Below, piece by piece: positions 8,979 through 17,542 of a DNA stretch of 64,000 nucleotides. The stretch spans positions 1 through 64,000 of the forward strand of contig JALGSU010000017.1 in the NCBI GenBank assembly GCA_029821735.1, read 5' to 3'. A program made the position numbers and the translations under genes. Numbering within the stretch: the stretch's first letter is position 1; every line of letters starts with the position of its first letter. The notes under the pieces are model-generated. The model had not been told where the DNA came from and ran no database searches. It saw nothing but the letters and a program-made list of their open reading frames with translations. The DNA comes from Candidatus Zipacnadia bacterium (GTDB lineage Bacteria > Armatimonadota > Zipacnadia > Zipacnadales > UBA5352).

Positions 8979-10715
8979 GTGCGCATCGCGGCCTACATCG
9001 CAGTCAGCGTGGTTCTCCTCGGAGCGATTGCTGGACCGGCAGCCGCACAATCGCAGCCTGGCATCGCAGTGCCCTTCGGCCACTGGGCGTATGATGCGGT
9101 CGAGTATTTGACCGATGAGGGCCTGCTAAGAGGTTTCCCCGGCGGGCAGTTCAATGGCGAGCGCCCCCTGACCCGCTATGAATTCGCGGTCACCATCGCC
9201 GATCTCCTCAACGCAATGCCCGCAGGCGGCGCGTCCCGGGCCCCGGTTGGCGCGGCGGGCGCTGTTGGGGACGCTGGTGCACGAGGACTCCAAGGGCCAG
9301 CCGGCCCAGCGGGTCCGGCAGGGCCAGCGGGACCACCAGGACCCAAGGGTGAGGCAGGATCGCCGCCCTCCGATGAAGTGGTGAGAGAGCTTATCGCAGG
9401 GCTCATGGTTGAGTTCCGCAAGGAACTCACCGACCTCAGGGCAGAGGTCGGAGACCTCGGGAGTACAGTCGCCGATCTTGACGACCGAGTCACCACGATA
9501 GAGAACCGGCCGAACTTCCCGGTGGTGACCGGCTCGGTCGACTACCGCATTGGCATGATCGCCGATTCGACTCTGAACTCTGAGTTCGACGCCATCACGG
9601 CCACCTTTGGGCTGGAGGGCGCGCTCCTCGACGATTCCTACGCTCGGATAGTGCTCAAGCACCATGACAACCTGCAGCCGCTGTCGGCGCTTGGCGTCGA
9701 GGTCGACCGGGGACCACTGGTGGTCGCGCCTGTCGGCCCACCGGACCCGCGCCTCGGTTACGGCGTCGGGGACGTCTTCCTGGATGAGGCGTGGGTCAGC
9801 TTCAACGGCTCATGGCCCACCGAATCGGAGTGGAAGTTTGGGCGCCAGTACCAGCGCTACGGGCTTGGTCTGGTCGTGGACAACGATCGCCTGTCACAGC
9901 AGGGCGTCCACGGGCAGTTCGACGATCTGTTCGGCGGGGACGTAAACGTGGAGTTGTTCCTGGGTAGCGATCACTATGGCAACCTGCCAGCGGCGTATGC
10001 GGGCCTGAAGAACTGCTACGCCTCCGCCTACTTGCAGTATGCTCGGCCGAAATGGTCAATTGGTGTGCCGTGGCTTATCGATGGTTATTCGGCCGACACC
10101 GGAGCTGGCGATCTGTGGGACGAGGCGGCTTGGGGTGTTGACTTCTGGTGGCAGTTCCTGGGCAGGCGCGAACTGCATGCCGAGTACGGTCGCCTTACAG
10201 AGCACGCCAACCGTTCCACCAGTAGTCATCCAGAGAACTTGAATCCCGAGGCTTGGATGGTCACGGCTGACCTGTGGAATGATGATGATCTCCGCCTGAC
10301 GGGAATATATTCCACCGTCGATCCGGAATACGATATCGTCTATTCGTCCGTGCACCCGTACTTCGAGCAATTGATGATCCAGCCCGGGGCCGTAATGCTT
10401 CCCTACGAGCGCTGGTGGTACCGAACACTGGCTCTGGCTAACGTGGAGACGGTCGGTGTCTCAGGCGAATGGAAGGGACTCGAGCCGAAATCTACAGTTG
10501 GCTTCGTCTACTACCAGCTATCAGAGAATAGCGGCCTCTGGAAATCGAAGCTGCTCGATGAGCTGTCTCACGATCGGCTGTATATGGTCAAGTATCGCTA
10601 TGACTTCAACGAGAACCTGTTCTGCAGCCTGACCTGGGCGTATGAAGAGCCCGCAGCCAACACTTACGTGAACTGTAACAGCATAGTGATGCTGCGCACG
10701 ATGCTATCGTTCTGA
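8979..10715 (+). CDS. SLH-domain outer-membrane porin with collagen-like linker
   Basis: A signal peptide (ending near GPAAAQS) is followed by one SLH domain (about residues 30-78, with FGHWAYDAVEYLTDEGLLRG and LTRYEFAVTIADLL) that would bind the peptidoglycan-linked polymer. Residues 91-129 form 13 uninterrupted Gly-X-Y triplets (QGPAGPAGPAGPAGPPGPKG). Then comes a coiled coil (about 133-172, VRELIAGLMVEFRKELTDLR) and a roughly 400-residue beta-rich domain ending in Phe, as expected of an outer-membrane barrel. The SLH-coiled-coil-barrel order is that of OmpM/Slp-type porins; the collagen segment is an addition. GTG 8979 follows GGGAGGGTGAGG. It is a single gene with its own promoter and is likely abundant. 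Confidence 0.85.
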   Translation: MRIAAYIAVSVVLLGAIAGPAAAQSQPGIAVPFGHWAYDAVEYLTDEGLLRGFPGGQFNGERPLTRYEFAVTIADLLNAMPAGGASRAPVGAAGAVGDAGARGLQGPAGPAGPAGPAGPPGPKGEAGSPPSDEVVRELIAGLMVEFRKELTDLRAEVGDLGSTVADLDDRVTTIENRPNFPVVTGSVDYRIGMIADSTLNSEFDAITATFGLEGALLDDSYARIVLKHHDNLQPLSALGVEVDRGPLVVAPVGPPDPRLGYGVGDVFLDEAWVSFNGSWPTESEWKFGRQYQRYGLGLVVDNDRLSQQGVHGQFDDLFGGDVNVELFLGSDHYGNLPAAYAGLKNCYASAYLQYARPKWSIGVPWLIDGYSADTGAGDLWDEAAWGVDFWWQFLGRRELHAEYGRLTEHANRSTSSHPENLNPEAWMVTADLWNDDDLRLTGIYSTVDPEYDIVYSSVHPYFEQLMIQPGAVMLPYERWWYRTLALANVETVGVSGEWKGLEPKSTVGFVYYQLSENSGLWKSKLLDELSHDRLYMVKYRYDFNENLFCSLTWAYEEPAANTYVNCNSIVMLRTMLSF

Positions 10716-10740
10716 CCGACGCGAGAAGCCTCTACGGACC

Positions 10741-10756
10741 CGCCCGCAGACGGGCG
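10741..10756 (+). terminator. Hairpin after the porin gene
   Basis: CGCCCG and CGGGCG form a 6-bp stem with loop CAGA 26 bases after the porin stop. There is no clear T-run, so termination is only suggested. Confidence 0.35.
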
Positions 10757-10852
10757 CGGCGAGCGTCGCTATCGGAGTGTTGGCGACGCGGCGGGGGACC
10801 TTTGTCGACATCAGACGCACGCATGTCTTACGTATGCTAAGGAGTGCATGGG

Positions 10853-11266
10853 ATGATCCAGGCAAGCTCTTCCGGCCGCTTGCTGATATGCATTGCGATC
10901 GTGGTCGTTATGGCCCTTGTCACTTGGGGATGCGGAGGGGGAACCTGCGGCTGCACGGAGGGTGGCGTCATCGGCTGGGTGTACGTGTCGCTCGATGGCT
11001 CCTCGGTGATGATTATCGGTAACAGAGTCGCCCCCGACGGGTATGTGCCGGCCGAGGGCGCACACGCCTTCATCGAGGGACTCCCCTGGTTCGAGGACAT
11101 AGTGGACGAGACTGGTCGCTATGCCATCTATGGTATACCTCCCGGCACCCACACTATCGTCATCGAGGACTCGGAGGGCACACGCCTGGCGACGATCACC
11201 GTGCCGGTGCGAGCCTGCGAGATCACAATCGGTGGTGGCCACTCCGAGGGCGGAGGCGGCCTTTAG
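10853..11266 (+). CDS. Small lipoprotein with carboxypeptidase-regulatory-like fold
   Basis: ATG 10853 is chosen because AAGGAG ends 8 bases before it; a GTG 9 bases upstream is the alternative. A hydrophobic segment (LLICIAIVVVMALVTWGCGG) ends in a lipobox-like TWGC, so the mature protein would be lipidated. The domain after it (VPAEGAHAFIEGL, DETGRYAIYGIPPGTHTIVI) has the GxYxIxxIPPGxYxI pattern of the carboxypeptidase-regulatory/transthyretin-like beta-sandwich. It ends Gly-rich. The function is unknown; such domains often sit in envelope proteins. The gene follows the porin without a shared operon signal. Confidence 0.7.
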   Translation: MIQASSSGRLLICIAIVVVMALVTWGCGGGTCGCTEGGVIGWVYVSLDGSSVMIIGNRVAPDGYVPAEGAHAFIEGLPWFEDIVDETGRYAIYGIPPGTHTIVIEDSEGTRLATITVPVRACEITIGGGHSEGGGGL

Positions 11267-11583
11267 CCTTTTGACTCCAATGCGAGCGGTAACACTTTGG
11301 CGTTCCAGTACATGGAGAACATAGTCAATCAGACTCAGGCCAGTAAGGCCGCTGCACATTTTCGCGATGGTGACGTCCACGCAATTGATCAAGAAGCGAC
11401 GCTTCGGGTTTCTGCACAGATGCCGATATAGATGACATAGCGCAGCATCTTCGCTCCAGTGCCTCGCAGACAGTGCGCACTCCCTGGTGCCGTGCCGGCT
11501 GAAGCAGGCGATTAGAGGCGGTCGACGGGCCGCGTCTGCACCACTGCCGTACCGGGCGCGAAGATATCGCGTTCATCCGAAGT
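11267..11583 (+). other. Intergenic stretch with a possible 39-codon open frame
   Basis: No established gene is present. ATG 11312 to TAG 11431 encodes 39 residues of protein-like composition (MENIVNQTQASKAAAHFRDG at the start), and the frame stays open upstream towards 11270. No ribosome site precedes the ATG. It may be the 3' end of a decayed gene. No promoter is clear for the dehydratase gene that follows. Confidence 0.3.
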
Positions 11584-13569
11584 GTGCGCAATACTTCGGC
11601 GAGAGCGCTCGCAATAGCGGGCAGATATGAGGCAGGAGCGACCGACGCTGGCGACCATTTCCACCACGTCAAGGCGAGGAGGGCGCTGACTACCGTGGGG
11701 TCTCAGCTGAAGGGCCATAGACTACTGCTGATCGCGTTTGACGGCCTGCTGGTGAACGCAGCGCTGCTCCTCTCGCTGTGGCTTCGCCTGGAAGGCGCCA
11801 TTACGCCCGAGTGGCTTGAGTTCTACAAGATCGCCGCCCTCTGGCTTACACCTTTCACTCTGGTCGCGGGCTGCCTGTTCGGCCTCTACAATCGTGTGTG
11901 GGAATATGCGCGGAGCACTGCAGTGGTTGCTATCCTCTTGGCTGTGTCATCCGCGTCGCTGCTTGGCTACCTCGGCATCTGGTTCTCGCGCCCCGTCCTG
12001 TTCTCTCGTAGCGTGCTGTTCATGGCCTGGCTCCTCGCCATCGCACTGATTGGCGGTTCCCGCTTCACTTGGCGACAGATACGGCGCTCCTCGCGGATCA
12101 AGGACGTGTGTGCAGCCGGGGTCAATGGCAGGCGCCGCGTCCTGATATATGGCGCCGGATTCTCAGGCACCGCGTTCGCGAGTCAGCTGGCTGTCTCGCT
12201 GGATTCACCGTATCACATATGCGGCTACGTGGACGACGACCCGACTCTCAACCGTATGATTATAGGTGAGCACCGCGTGTTGGGGAGCGGCGAAGACCTC
12301 TCGCATTTGGTCGACGAGTTCGATATCGAAGAGGTAGTCCTGGCCACGCCGTCTGTCTCGGGGAAGCAACTCCGGGATATGCAGCAGCGCGTCGAAGAGG
12401 CCGGGGCGAAGGCGACCATCTTGCCAAGACCCGTTGAGCAGTCCGACGCTGAAGCCCTGAGCGACAGCGTCCGCCCGCTCGAGTACCGGGACCTGCTGCG
12501 GCGGGAGATGACGGACGTAAGCTTGGCGCTGAATCAGGACTACGTCGGCGGCCGGACGATTCTGGTGACCGGGGCCGGTGGCTCCATCGGCTCCGATATC
12601 TGCCGGCAACTGTGTCGCTATGCGCCGAAGAAGCTGGTCCTGCTCGGGCGCGGCGAGAACCGCATCCACCATGTGTACCGCGAACTCACCGCGAGTTTCC
12701 CTGACGTCGAGCTCGTCCCTGTCATCTGCAACTTCACCAATGAGAAGCACGTTGGGGACATCTTCGCGGAGCATCGCCCCGAAGTTGTCTTCCACGCCGG
12801 CGCGCACAAACACGTCTACCTTATGGAGGATTGCCCGGCGGAGGCGGTCCGCAACAACGTCCTCGGCACCGCAGCAGTTGCCCGGCAGGCGGAGAAGCAC
12901 GGCGTGGCACGCTTCGTTGCCATCTCGACTGACAAGGCCGTTGAGCCCTGCAATGTCATGGGCGCAACCAAGCGTCTGTGCGAGCTTCTGTTGATCGGGA
13001 TGAACCGGCAGTCGGACACCAAGTTTATGGCGGTGCGCTTCGGGAACGTGATCGGTAGCAGCGGGAGCGTGCTGACGATCTTCCAGAACCAGCTCGCCGC
13101 CGGGCGGCCCCTAACGGTGACCCACAGGGAAGCGACGCGCTACTTTATGACGGTGGAAGAGGCGGCGTTCTTGGTGCTGCAGGCCGGCGCACTTGGGGAT
13201 GGCGGCGAGATATTCGTGCTCGATATGGGGGAGCCGGTCTGCATCTACGATGTGGCGTGCGAACTCCTCGAAATGCACGGCCGGGACGCGGCTGAGCCAG
13301 GCGCGATCGAGATTACACACCTTTCCCGGGGCGAGAAGGTGCACGAGCGGCTCTGTAGGCACAGTGAGGAGCTTCAGGAGACCTCGCAGGGCGGCATCAA
13401 TAAGGCTGTGGCGTATGGCGCCGCGGAAGTTCCGTGGTCGCCGGACGAGCTCATCGCTCGGTCCCGGACGGCCGCGGACGATCCCGTGGCTGCCGAGGAA
13501 CTCATCCGTGAGGTGTGCCAACCCGCGGATCGGCGGTCCGCCGCCTTCGCGGCAGCGGGCGGCACCTGA
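11584..13569 (+). CDS. FlaA1/PglF/CapD-type membrane nucleotide-sugar 4,6-dehydratase
   Basis: Likely reaction: UDP-N-acetylglucosamine to the 4-keto-6-deoxy sugar nucleotide, the first step to deoxyamino sugars. Four predicted membrane helices (about residues 45-150) precede a first Rossmann-like domain (RVLIYGAGFSGTAFA). The catalytic extended-SDR domain follows with TGAGGSIGSD (about 328-337), AGAHKHVYLMED, and STDKAVEPCNVMGATKR (about 448-464), which holds the catalytic region of long dehydratases. At 661 residues it is a full-length family member. The start is uncertain: the frame opens at GTG 11584, and GTG 11695 is an alternative. It supplies the keto-sugar for an aminotransferase such as that at 7488. 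Confidence 0.88.
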   Translation: MRNTSARALAIAGRYEAGATDAGDHFHHVKARRALTTVGSQLKGHRLLLIAFDGLLVNAALLLSLWLRLEGAITPEWLEFYKIAALWLTPFTLVAGCLFGLYNRVWEYARSTAVVAILLAVSSASLLGYLGIWFSRPVLFSRSVLFMAWLLAIALIGGSRFTWRQIRRSSRIKDVCAAGVNGRRRVLIYGAGFSGTAFASQLAVSLDSPYHICGYVDDDPTLNRMIIGEHRVLGSGEDLSHLVDEFDIEEVVLATPSVSGKQLRDMQQRVEEAGAKATILPRPVEQSDAEALSDSVRPLEYRDLLRREMTDVSLALNQDYVGGRTILVTGAGGSIGSDICRQLCRYAPKKLVLLGRGENRIHHVYRELTASFPDVELVPVICNFTNEKHVGDIFAEHRPEVVFHAGAHKHVYLMEDCPAEAVRNNVLGTAAVARQAEKHGVARFVAISTDKAVEPCNVMGATKRLCELLLIGMNRQSDTKFMAVRFGNVIGSSGSVLTIFQNQLAAGRPLTVTHREATRYFMTVEEAAFLVLQAGALGDGGEIFVLDMGEPVCIYDVACELLEMHGRDAAEPGAIEITHLSRGEKVHERLCRHSEELQETSQGGINKAVAYGAAEVPWSPDELIARSRTAADDPVAAEELIREVCQPADRRSAAFAAAGGT

Positions 13570-13586
13570 TCCGACGCCGGACGAGA

Positions 13587-13931
13587 TCAGGCAACACGAG
13601 CGACGTCCTGAAGGACGTCGCTTTCGGCTGTCTGGGGGACGACGCGGCTCGTGACGGCCAGCACTTCGCGGATGCTCTGGAGCGCCAACTGTGCCGCGAC
13701 TATCCGGGGCGCCGTTGCACCTTCACGGCGCATCTCGTCGAGACACTGAGCCATCTCACGATCGAGCGCGCTGACAGTCGCGAGGGCGGCTCTGGCCTCC
13801 GCGTAGCGTTCGCGAAAGCGTTCGGTGGCACTCGCTGTTGGGACGTGCATGATATCTGCCACACTGGTCCGTCGGTAGGTTATCGGCGCCAGCTGGCGAA
13901 ACTTGAGAGTGAAGCAGGCGATAGCCGGCAC
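13587..13931 (-). CDS. Possible small protein of unknown function
   Basis: The minus-strand frame is open for 114 codons with roughly 70 percent G or C in third positions and a sensible composition: an amphipathic helix-rich part around RFRERYAEARAALATVSALD and EMAQCLDEMRREG. ATG at 13850 is a likely start (MHVPTASATE); GTG 13931 gives the longer form. No ribosome site is evident. It occupies an otherwise empty gap between two plus-strand genes. The family is not recognised. It may equally be a chance frame in GC-rich DNA. Confidence 0.35.
   Translation of the reverse strand: MPAIACFTLKFRQLAPITYRRTSVADIMHVPTASATERFRERYAEARAALATVSALDREMAQCLDEMRREGATAPRIVAAQLALQSIREVLAVTSRVVPQTAESDVLQDVARVA
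13599..13622 (+). terminator. Strong hairpin downstream of the dehydratase gene
   Basis: AGCGACGTCC and GGACGTCGCT pair over 10 bp around a TGAA loop, 30 bases after the dehydratase stop, followed by TTTC. This is likely a transcription terminator, although it also lies in the last codons of a possible minus-strand gene. Confidence 0.55.
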
Positions 13932-13954
13932 CGCATCTCATCGGGGAGCAACCA

Positions 13955-14983
13955 ATGATCATCAGCTGTGCGACACACGCGCGAATGGGGCTGCTTGGGA
14001 ACCCGTCCGATGGTTTCGGCGGGCAGACCATCACCGTGCAGATCCAGGACTTCGCGGCCACGATGAGGCTCTGGGAAAGCCCCAGGCTCGAGATCAAGCA
14101 TCACCCCGTGCACGACCCGAGCACCTTCGACAGCCTCGAGGAGCTGCATCGCAAGGCGCAGGAGGATGGCTACTACGGTGGCACCCGCCTGGTCTACGCG
14201 GCGTGCAAGCACTTCTACGAGTACTGCCAAGACAACGGCATCAAGCTGCGCGACGCCGCCAACTTCACGGCCGACTACGATACCGACGTCCCCCGCCAGG
14301 TGGGTCTGGGCGGATCGAGTGCGATAGTGGTCTGCGCGCTCCGCTGCCTGATGCGCTTTCACGGGATTGACGAGGAGCAGATCCCACTGCGGCTCCAGCC
14401 GCAGCTTGCGCTGGCGGTGGAGCGCGACGAACTCGGGATCAGCGCCGGCCTTCAGGACCGCGTGGCGCAAGTGTACGGCGGGCTCGTCTACATGGATTTC
14501 GACGCGGACCATATGGCGGCGCACGGTCACGGTCGCTACGAGAAGCTGTCGCTGGAGTTGCTGCCGGACCTCTATCTGGCCTATATCCCGCATTCCACGA
14601 TGACCTCAGGCAGGGCGCACAACCCGATCCGCTTCCGGTATGAGCAGGGCGATATGGAAGTCATCGAGGCCATGGGCCAATTCGCCGAAATCGCAGAGTT
14701 GGGTCGGGACGTTCTCGAGCGAGGCGACGTGGACGCGCTGGGCGAGCTGATGGACCGCAACTTCGACCTGCGGCGGGAGTTGTATGGGGACGATGTGATT
14801 GGGGAGCAGAATCTGGAGATGGTTGAGTTAGCGCGTGGCTTCGGCCTGCCGGCGAAGTTCACGGGTTCGGGCGGGGCGATCACTGGGGTGCTGACCAGCG
14901 ACGCGGACGTGCCCGCGATCAGGAAAGCCTTTGAGGATCGGGGCTACCGGTTCCTGGTTGTGACACCGACGGGGAACGGGTAG
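13955..14983 (+). CDS. Glucuronokinase-like GHMP kinase
   Basis: The likely reaction is ATP plus D-glucuronate to glucuronate 1-phosphate, allowing salvage into UDP-glucuronate. The N-terminal MGLLGNPSDGFGGQTI (11-26) and the GHMP ATP-loop PRQVGLGGSSAIVV (113-126) fit the family. So do LGISAGLQDRVAQVYGGLVY and the end motif KFTGSGGAITG. The order and wording match plant glucuronokinase and its bacterial homologues more closely than galactokinase or heptose kinases. The 342-residue length is normal. ATG 13955 follows GGGGAG. With the UDP-glucuronate epimerase at 22271 it implies uronic acids in the glycan. No pyrophosphorylase is in the window. Confidence 0.75.
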   Translation: MIISCATHARMGLLGNPSDGFGGQTITVQIQDFAATMRLWESPRLEIKHHPVHDPSTFDSLEELHRKAQEDGYYGGTRLVYAACKHFYEYCQDNGIKLRDAANFTADYDTDVPRQVGLGGSSAIVVCALRCLMRFHGIDEEQIPLRLQPQLALAVERDELGISAGLQDRVAQVYGGLVYMDFDADHMAAHGHGRYEKLSLELLPDLYLAYIPHSTMTSGRAHNPIRFRYEQGDMEVIEAMGQFAEIAELGRDVLERGDVDALGELMDRNFDLRRELYGDDVIGEQNLEMVELARGFGLPAKFTGSGGAITGVLTSDADVPAIRKAFEDRGYRFLVVTPTGNG

Positions 14984-15003
14984 GCGGGGCCCTTTCTGGA
15001 TCC

Positions 15004-15055
15004 CTAACGCCTAGCCTCCGACAGTAGTTTCTCGTAGAGCTCTAGAAGGCGTTAG
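15004..15055 (+). repeat. Inverted repeat in the leader of the acetyltransferase gene
   Basis: CTAACGCC (15004-15011) is complementary to GGCGTTAG (15048-15055), with further GCGTTAGC copies to 15068. It could fold as a terminator of the glucuronokinase gene or as a leader structure; no function is established. Confidence 0.35.
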
Positions 15056-15091
15056 CGCGTGCGTTAGCCGCCCATTAGCAGGGAGCAACAG

Positions 15092-16201
15092 ATGGACTAC
15101 GAGATTCGTGTCGCGGGCATCGAGGACAAAGACACACTGCTGCATTTCGCAGAACGCAACTACCCGGAAGGTGCTACCCAGAGAGATCCTGATCGCTGGG
15201 ACTACGTATACGGTACTGGGCAATACGAGCTGTGGTTCGCGCACGACAGCAGTGGCGCAGTGTTGGGGCATATAGCCACGGTGGAGGCCGGCTGTGCTGC
15301 TGGTCAGCGGGCAGTGGACTTGGTTTGGCTCTGCAACATAATGGTCCGGCCGGAGGCCAGGGGGCAGCGCGTTGCGACCAACCTCGTAAGGGCGATCGAG
15401 GAGCGGCACAGCAATGTGGGCATCGCCGGTGCGAATGATGCGTCCGTTGGCTTGAGTCTCTCTCTCGGCTACCACCGACCGCCAGACGTTCCTCGCTACG
15501 TGCGAATACTCAACCCCTCCTACTACGTGTCACGCGCGGTGGGTAAGTTCTCGCTTCGGGAAAGCGCTCGAGATCTGGCAATCGCTGCTCGGTTCGCACG
15601 GCCTCGCCGCATGCCAGAGGCCAAGGGTCAGCACGACTTCGAGATCGACCCAGTGCACCGCTTCGGCGAGGAAGTAGGAACGCTCATGGATCGAGTTCAG
15701 TCTCACTTCAGCTTCATGGGTGATCGCAGCGCCGATGAACTCAACTCCCGGTTCCTGCAGCACCCGACTATCAGAGCCACGGTGCTCTTGGCGTCCAAGA
15801 GCGAGGACAACTTAGGCTACATCGTGCTCGCCGCGGTGTCGAGGGACAAGGAGAGAGTGGGCTTTCTCTTGGACTGGCTGTTCGAGCCCGCTGCGCCCGA
15901 AGTTGGTCGGCGTCTGCTGGTGCAAGCCTGCAATATCCTCAAAGCGGCTGGAGCCCACCGCATTGAGGCCTGGTTCCAGCCTAGATGGATGCAAGAACTA
16001 CTGGTGGAAGCTGGTTTCCGTCAGTGGCCGGGCGGCGTTCAATGGACAGTCAGCCCAGCAGTTGGCGCGCTGATAGGGGACGATCAGGGGTCATTTCATC
16101 TCAGCCGAGCCGATTCGAACCTGCACGAGGAATGTCTCCTGTCAGGCTACGCGGAAGCGGCAAACTATCATATTGTGGATCTCACTCCGCTGGTCCAATG
16201 A
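15092..16201 (+). CDS. GNAT-family acetyltransferase, two-domain
   Basis: The N-terminal half has the GNAT core: the acetyl-CoA-binding stretch VWLCNIMVRPEARGQRVATN followed by the helix start LVRAIEERH, then GANDASVGLSLSLGYHRP. The C-terminal half (from about residue 190) looks like a second, degenerate GNAT fold (GFLLDWLF, ILKAAGAHRIEAWFQP). At 369 residues it is longer than a single-domain GNAT. ATG 15092 follows CAGGGAG. It is 24 bases before an ATP-grasp gene, so the pair may modify a sugar or a peptide-like substituent. The substrate cannot be predicted. Confidence 0.75.
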   Translation: MDYEIRVAGIEDKDTLLHFAERNYPEGATQRDPDRWDYVYGTGQYELWFAHDSSGAVLGHIATVEAGCAAGQRAVDLVWLCNIMVRPEARGQRVATNLVRAIEERHSNVGIAGANDASVGLSLSLGYHRPPDVPRYVRILNPSYYVSRAVGKFSLRESARDLAIAARFARPRRMPEAKGQHDFEIDPVHRFGEEVGTLMDRVQSHFSFMGDRSADELNSRFLQHPTIRATVLLASKSEDNLGYIVLAAVSRDKERVGFLLDWLFEPAAPEVGRRLLVQACNILKAAGAHRIEAWFQPRWMQELLVEAGFRQWPGGVQWTVSPAVGALIGDDQGSFHLSRADSNLHEECLLSGYAEAANYHIVDLTPLVQ

Positions 16202-16225
16202 AGTTGGGAAGGTAGGGGGCCTCCA

Positions 16226-17542
16226 TTGTCGGGCAAGCAGATACCGTCAGCGATAGTCCTGTTGCCGGAGCCCGATCATCCGTCGACGGGAATAGGCTTG
16301 GTCCGGAGCTTGGGGCGCGAGGGTGTGCCGGTCATTACGGCCTCGTCCTCCCGCCGACCTATGTCTGCGACCTCTCGATACACTCGGGAGCACTGGGTGC
16401 TGCCTTCCATGCGCCAAAGCGTCACCTCCTACTTGGACGCCTTGGTTTGCCGAGCGCGTGAGTTGCCTCACAAGCCCGTCCTCTTCATCTCGAGTGATGA
16501 GCACTGTATGATAGTGAACTCGAACGCCGAGAGGCTTCAGGAGCACTTGGCCTACTCATACCTGAGTCAGAGAACATTGAGGCAGTGTATTGACAAGCAC
16601 GCAATGTTCGAGGCAGCGGCTGAAGCAACCATCCCGGTGCCAGCGACCGTGTTTGTCTCATCTCAGGCTACTGCTGATGAAGCCCTCGAGACAATGGCGT
16701 ACCCGTGTGTAGTGAAGCCCGCCTCCTGGGTGCAGCTCGATGCCGACGAATGCAGCCGCAATCCCGACTTCATGCCAGCATTTGGGCAGAAAGCAGTCCG
16801 GGCGGCCTCAGAGGGCGATCTGCATCGGCTGCTTGACAAGGCACTTCTGTTCCGAGCCTCAATCGTCGTCCAGCAGGAGATTGTTGGGGACTGCAGGCAC
16901 ATCTGGGGGGTCTCACTATACAGGAACGAAGCCGGCGACACTTGGACGAGTCCTGCTCTGCAAAAGACTCGTCAGTATCCTTCTGACTTTGGCACGGGTT
17001 GCTGCATCACGCCGCTTCCGGAGCCACGAATCGCTATGCTTGCGCAAGAGCTCGCCAAAGCAACCGATTTCCGGGGCATCGCGGAGGTGGAGTTCAAACA
17101 GCATAGCGAGTCGGGCGACTTCTACCTGATGGAGATCAATCCGCGCCCGGGAACCTGGATAACTGTCGCCCCTGTCAATGGTGTCAATACGCCGTTCATC
17201 GCCTACTGTGATCTTGCAGGTCTTCCCATTCCAGCTATACACGTCTCCGACAGACCCGTAATCTGGGTTGACTCTTGGTATGACGCTCTCTATTTCTTCA
17301 GATACCGAAACGGAGACCACACCGGCAAGCGGTTGTCTTGGGCTCAATGGCGCAAGTCACTGCAGCCGCCGCGGGAGGGTGCCTACTTCACAAACGACGA
17401 CCCACTCCCCGGCATACACCGCGGTTGGGACTTGGGATGCGCACTTGGAGCGGCCGGTTGGCGCCGGATCAAGAGCGCCCTGACGAGATCCGGCAGGTGT
17501 CCAGCTGATCCGTCTGCGTCACAGTCGCAGCATTCCCCGTAG
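16226..17542 (+). CDS. ATP-grasp domain protein (carboxylate-amine ligase-like)
   Basis: The protein resembles ATP-grasp ligases that join a carboxylate to an amine through an acyl phosphate. Visible are a pre-ATP-grasp domain (IVLLPEPDHPSTGIGLVRSL), the ATP-binding beta strand YPCVVKPASWVQL, the hinge SIVVQQEIVG, and the metal-binding FYLMEINPRPGTW. TTG 16226 is used as start because it is the first in-frame start and follows a purine-rich stretch. A second ATP-grasp protein of similar plan is at 41264. The 3' end overlaps the convergent deacetylase by 24 bases. A role in amidating uronic acids or attaching amino acids is inference. Confidence 0.75.
   Translation: MSGKQIPSAIVLLPEPDHPSTGIGLVRSLGREGVPVITASSSRRPMSATSRYTREHWVLPSMRQSVTSYLDALVCRARELPHKPVLFISSDEHCMIVNSNAERLQEHLAYSYLSQRTLRQCIDKHAMFEAAAEATIPVPATVFVSSQATADEALETMAYPCVVKPASWVQLDADECSRNPDFMPAFGQKAVRAASEGDLHRLLDKALLFRASIVVQQEIVGDCRHIWGVSLYRNEAGDTWTSPALQKTRQYPSDFGTGCCITPLPEPRIAMLAQELAKATDFRGIAEVEFKQHSESGDFYLMEINPRPGTWITVAPVNGVNTPFIAYCDLAGLPIPAIHVSDRPVIWVDSWYDALYFFRYRNGDHTGKRLSWAQWRKSLQPPREGAYFTNDDPLPGIHRGWDLGCALGAAGWRRIKSALTRSGRCPADPSASQSQHSP

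Noticed and set aside
9249-9365. Repeat array (CRISPR-like) at the GGCCCAGCGGGTCC region
   Set aside because: The short repeats are in-frame Gly-Pro-Ala codons of the collagen-like segment, without spacers or cas genes. No CRISPR array was seen anywhere in the window.
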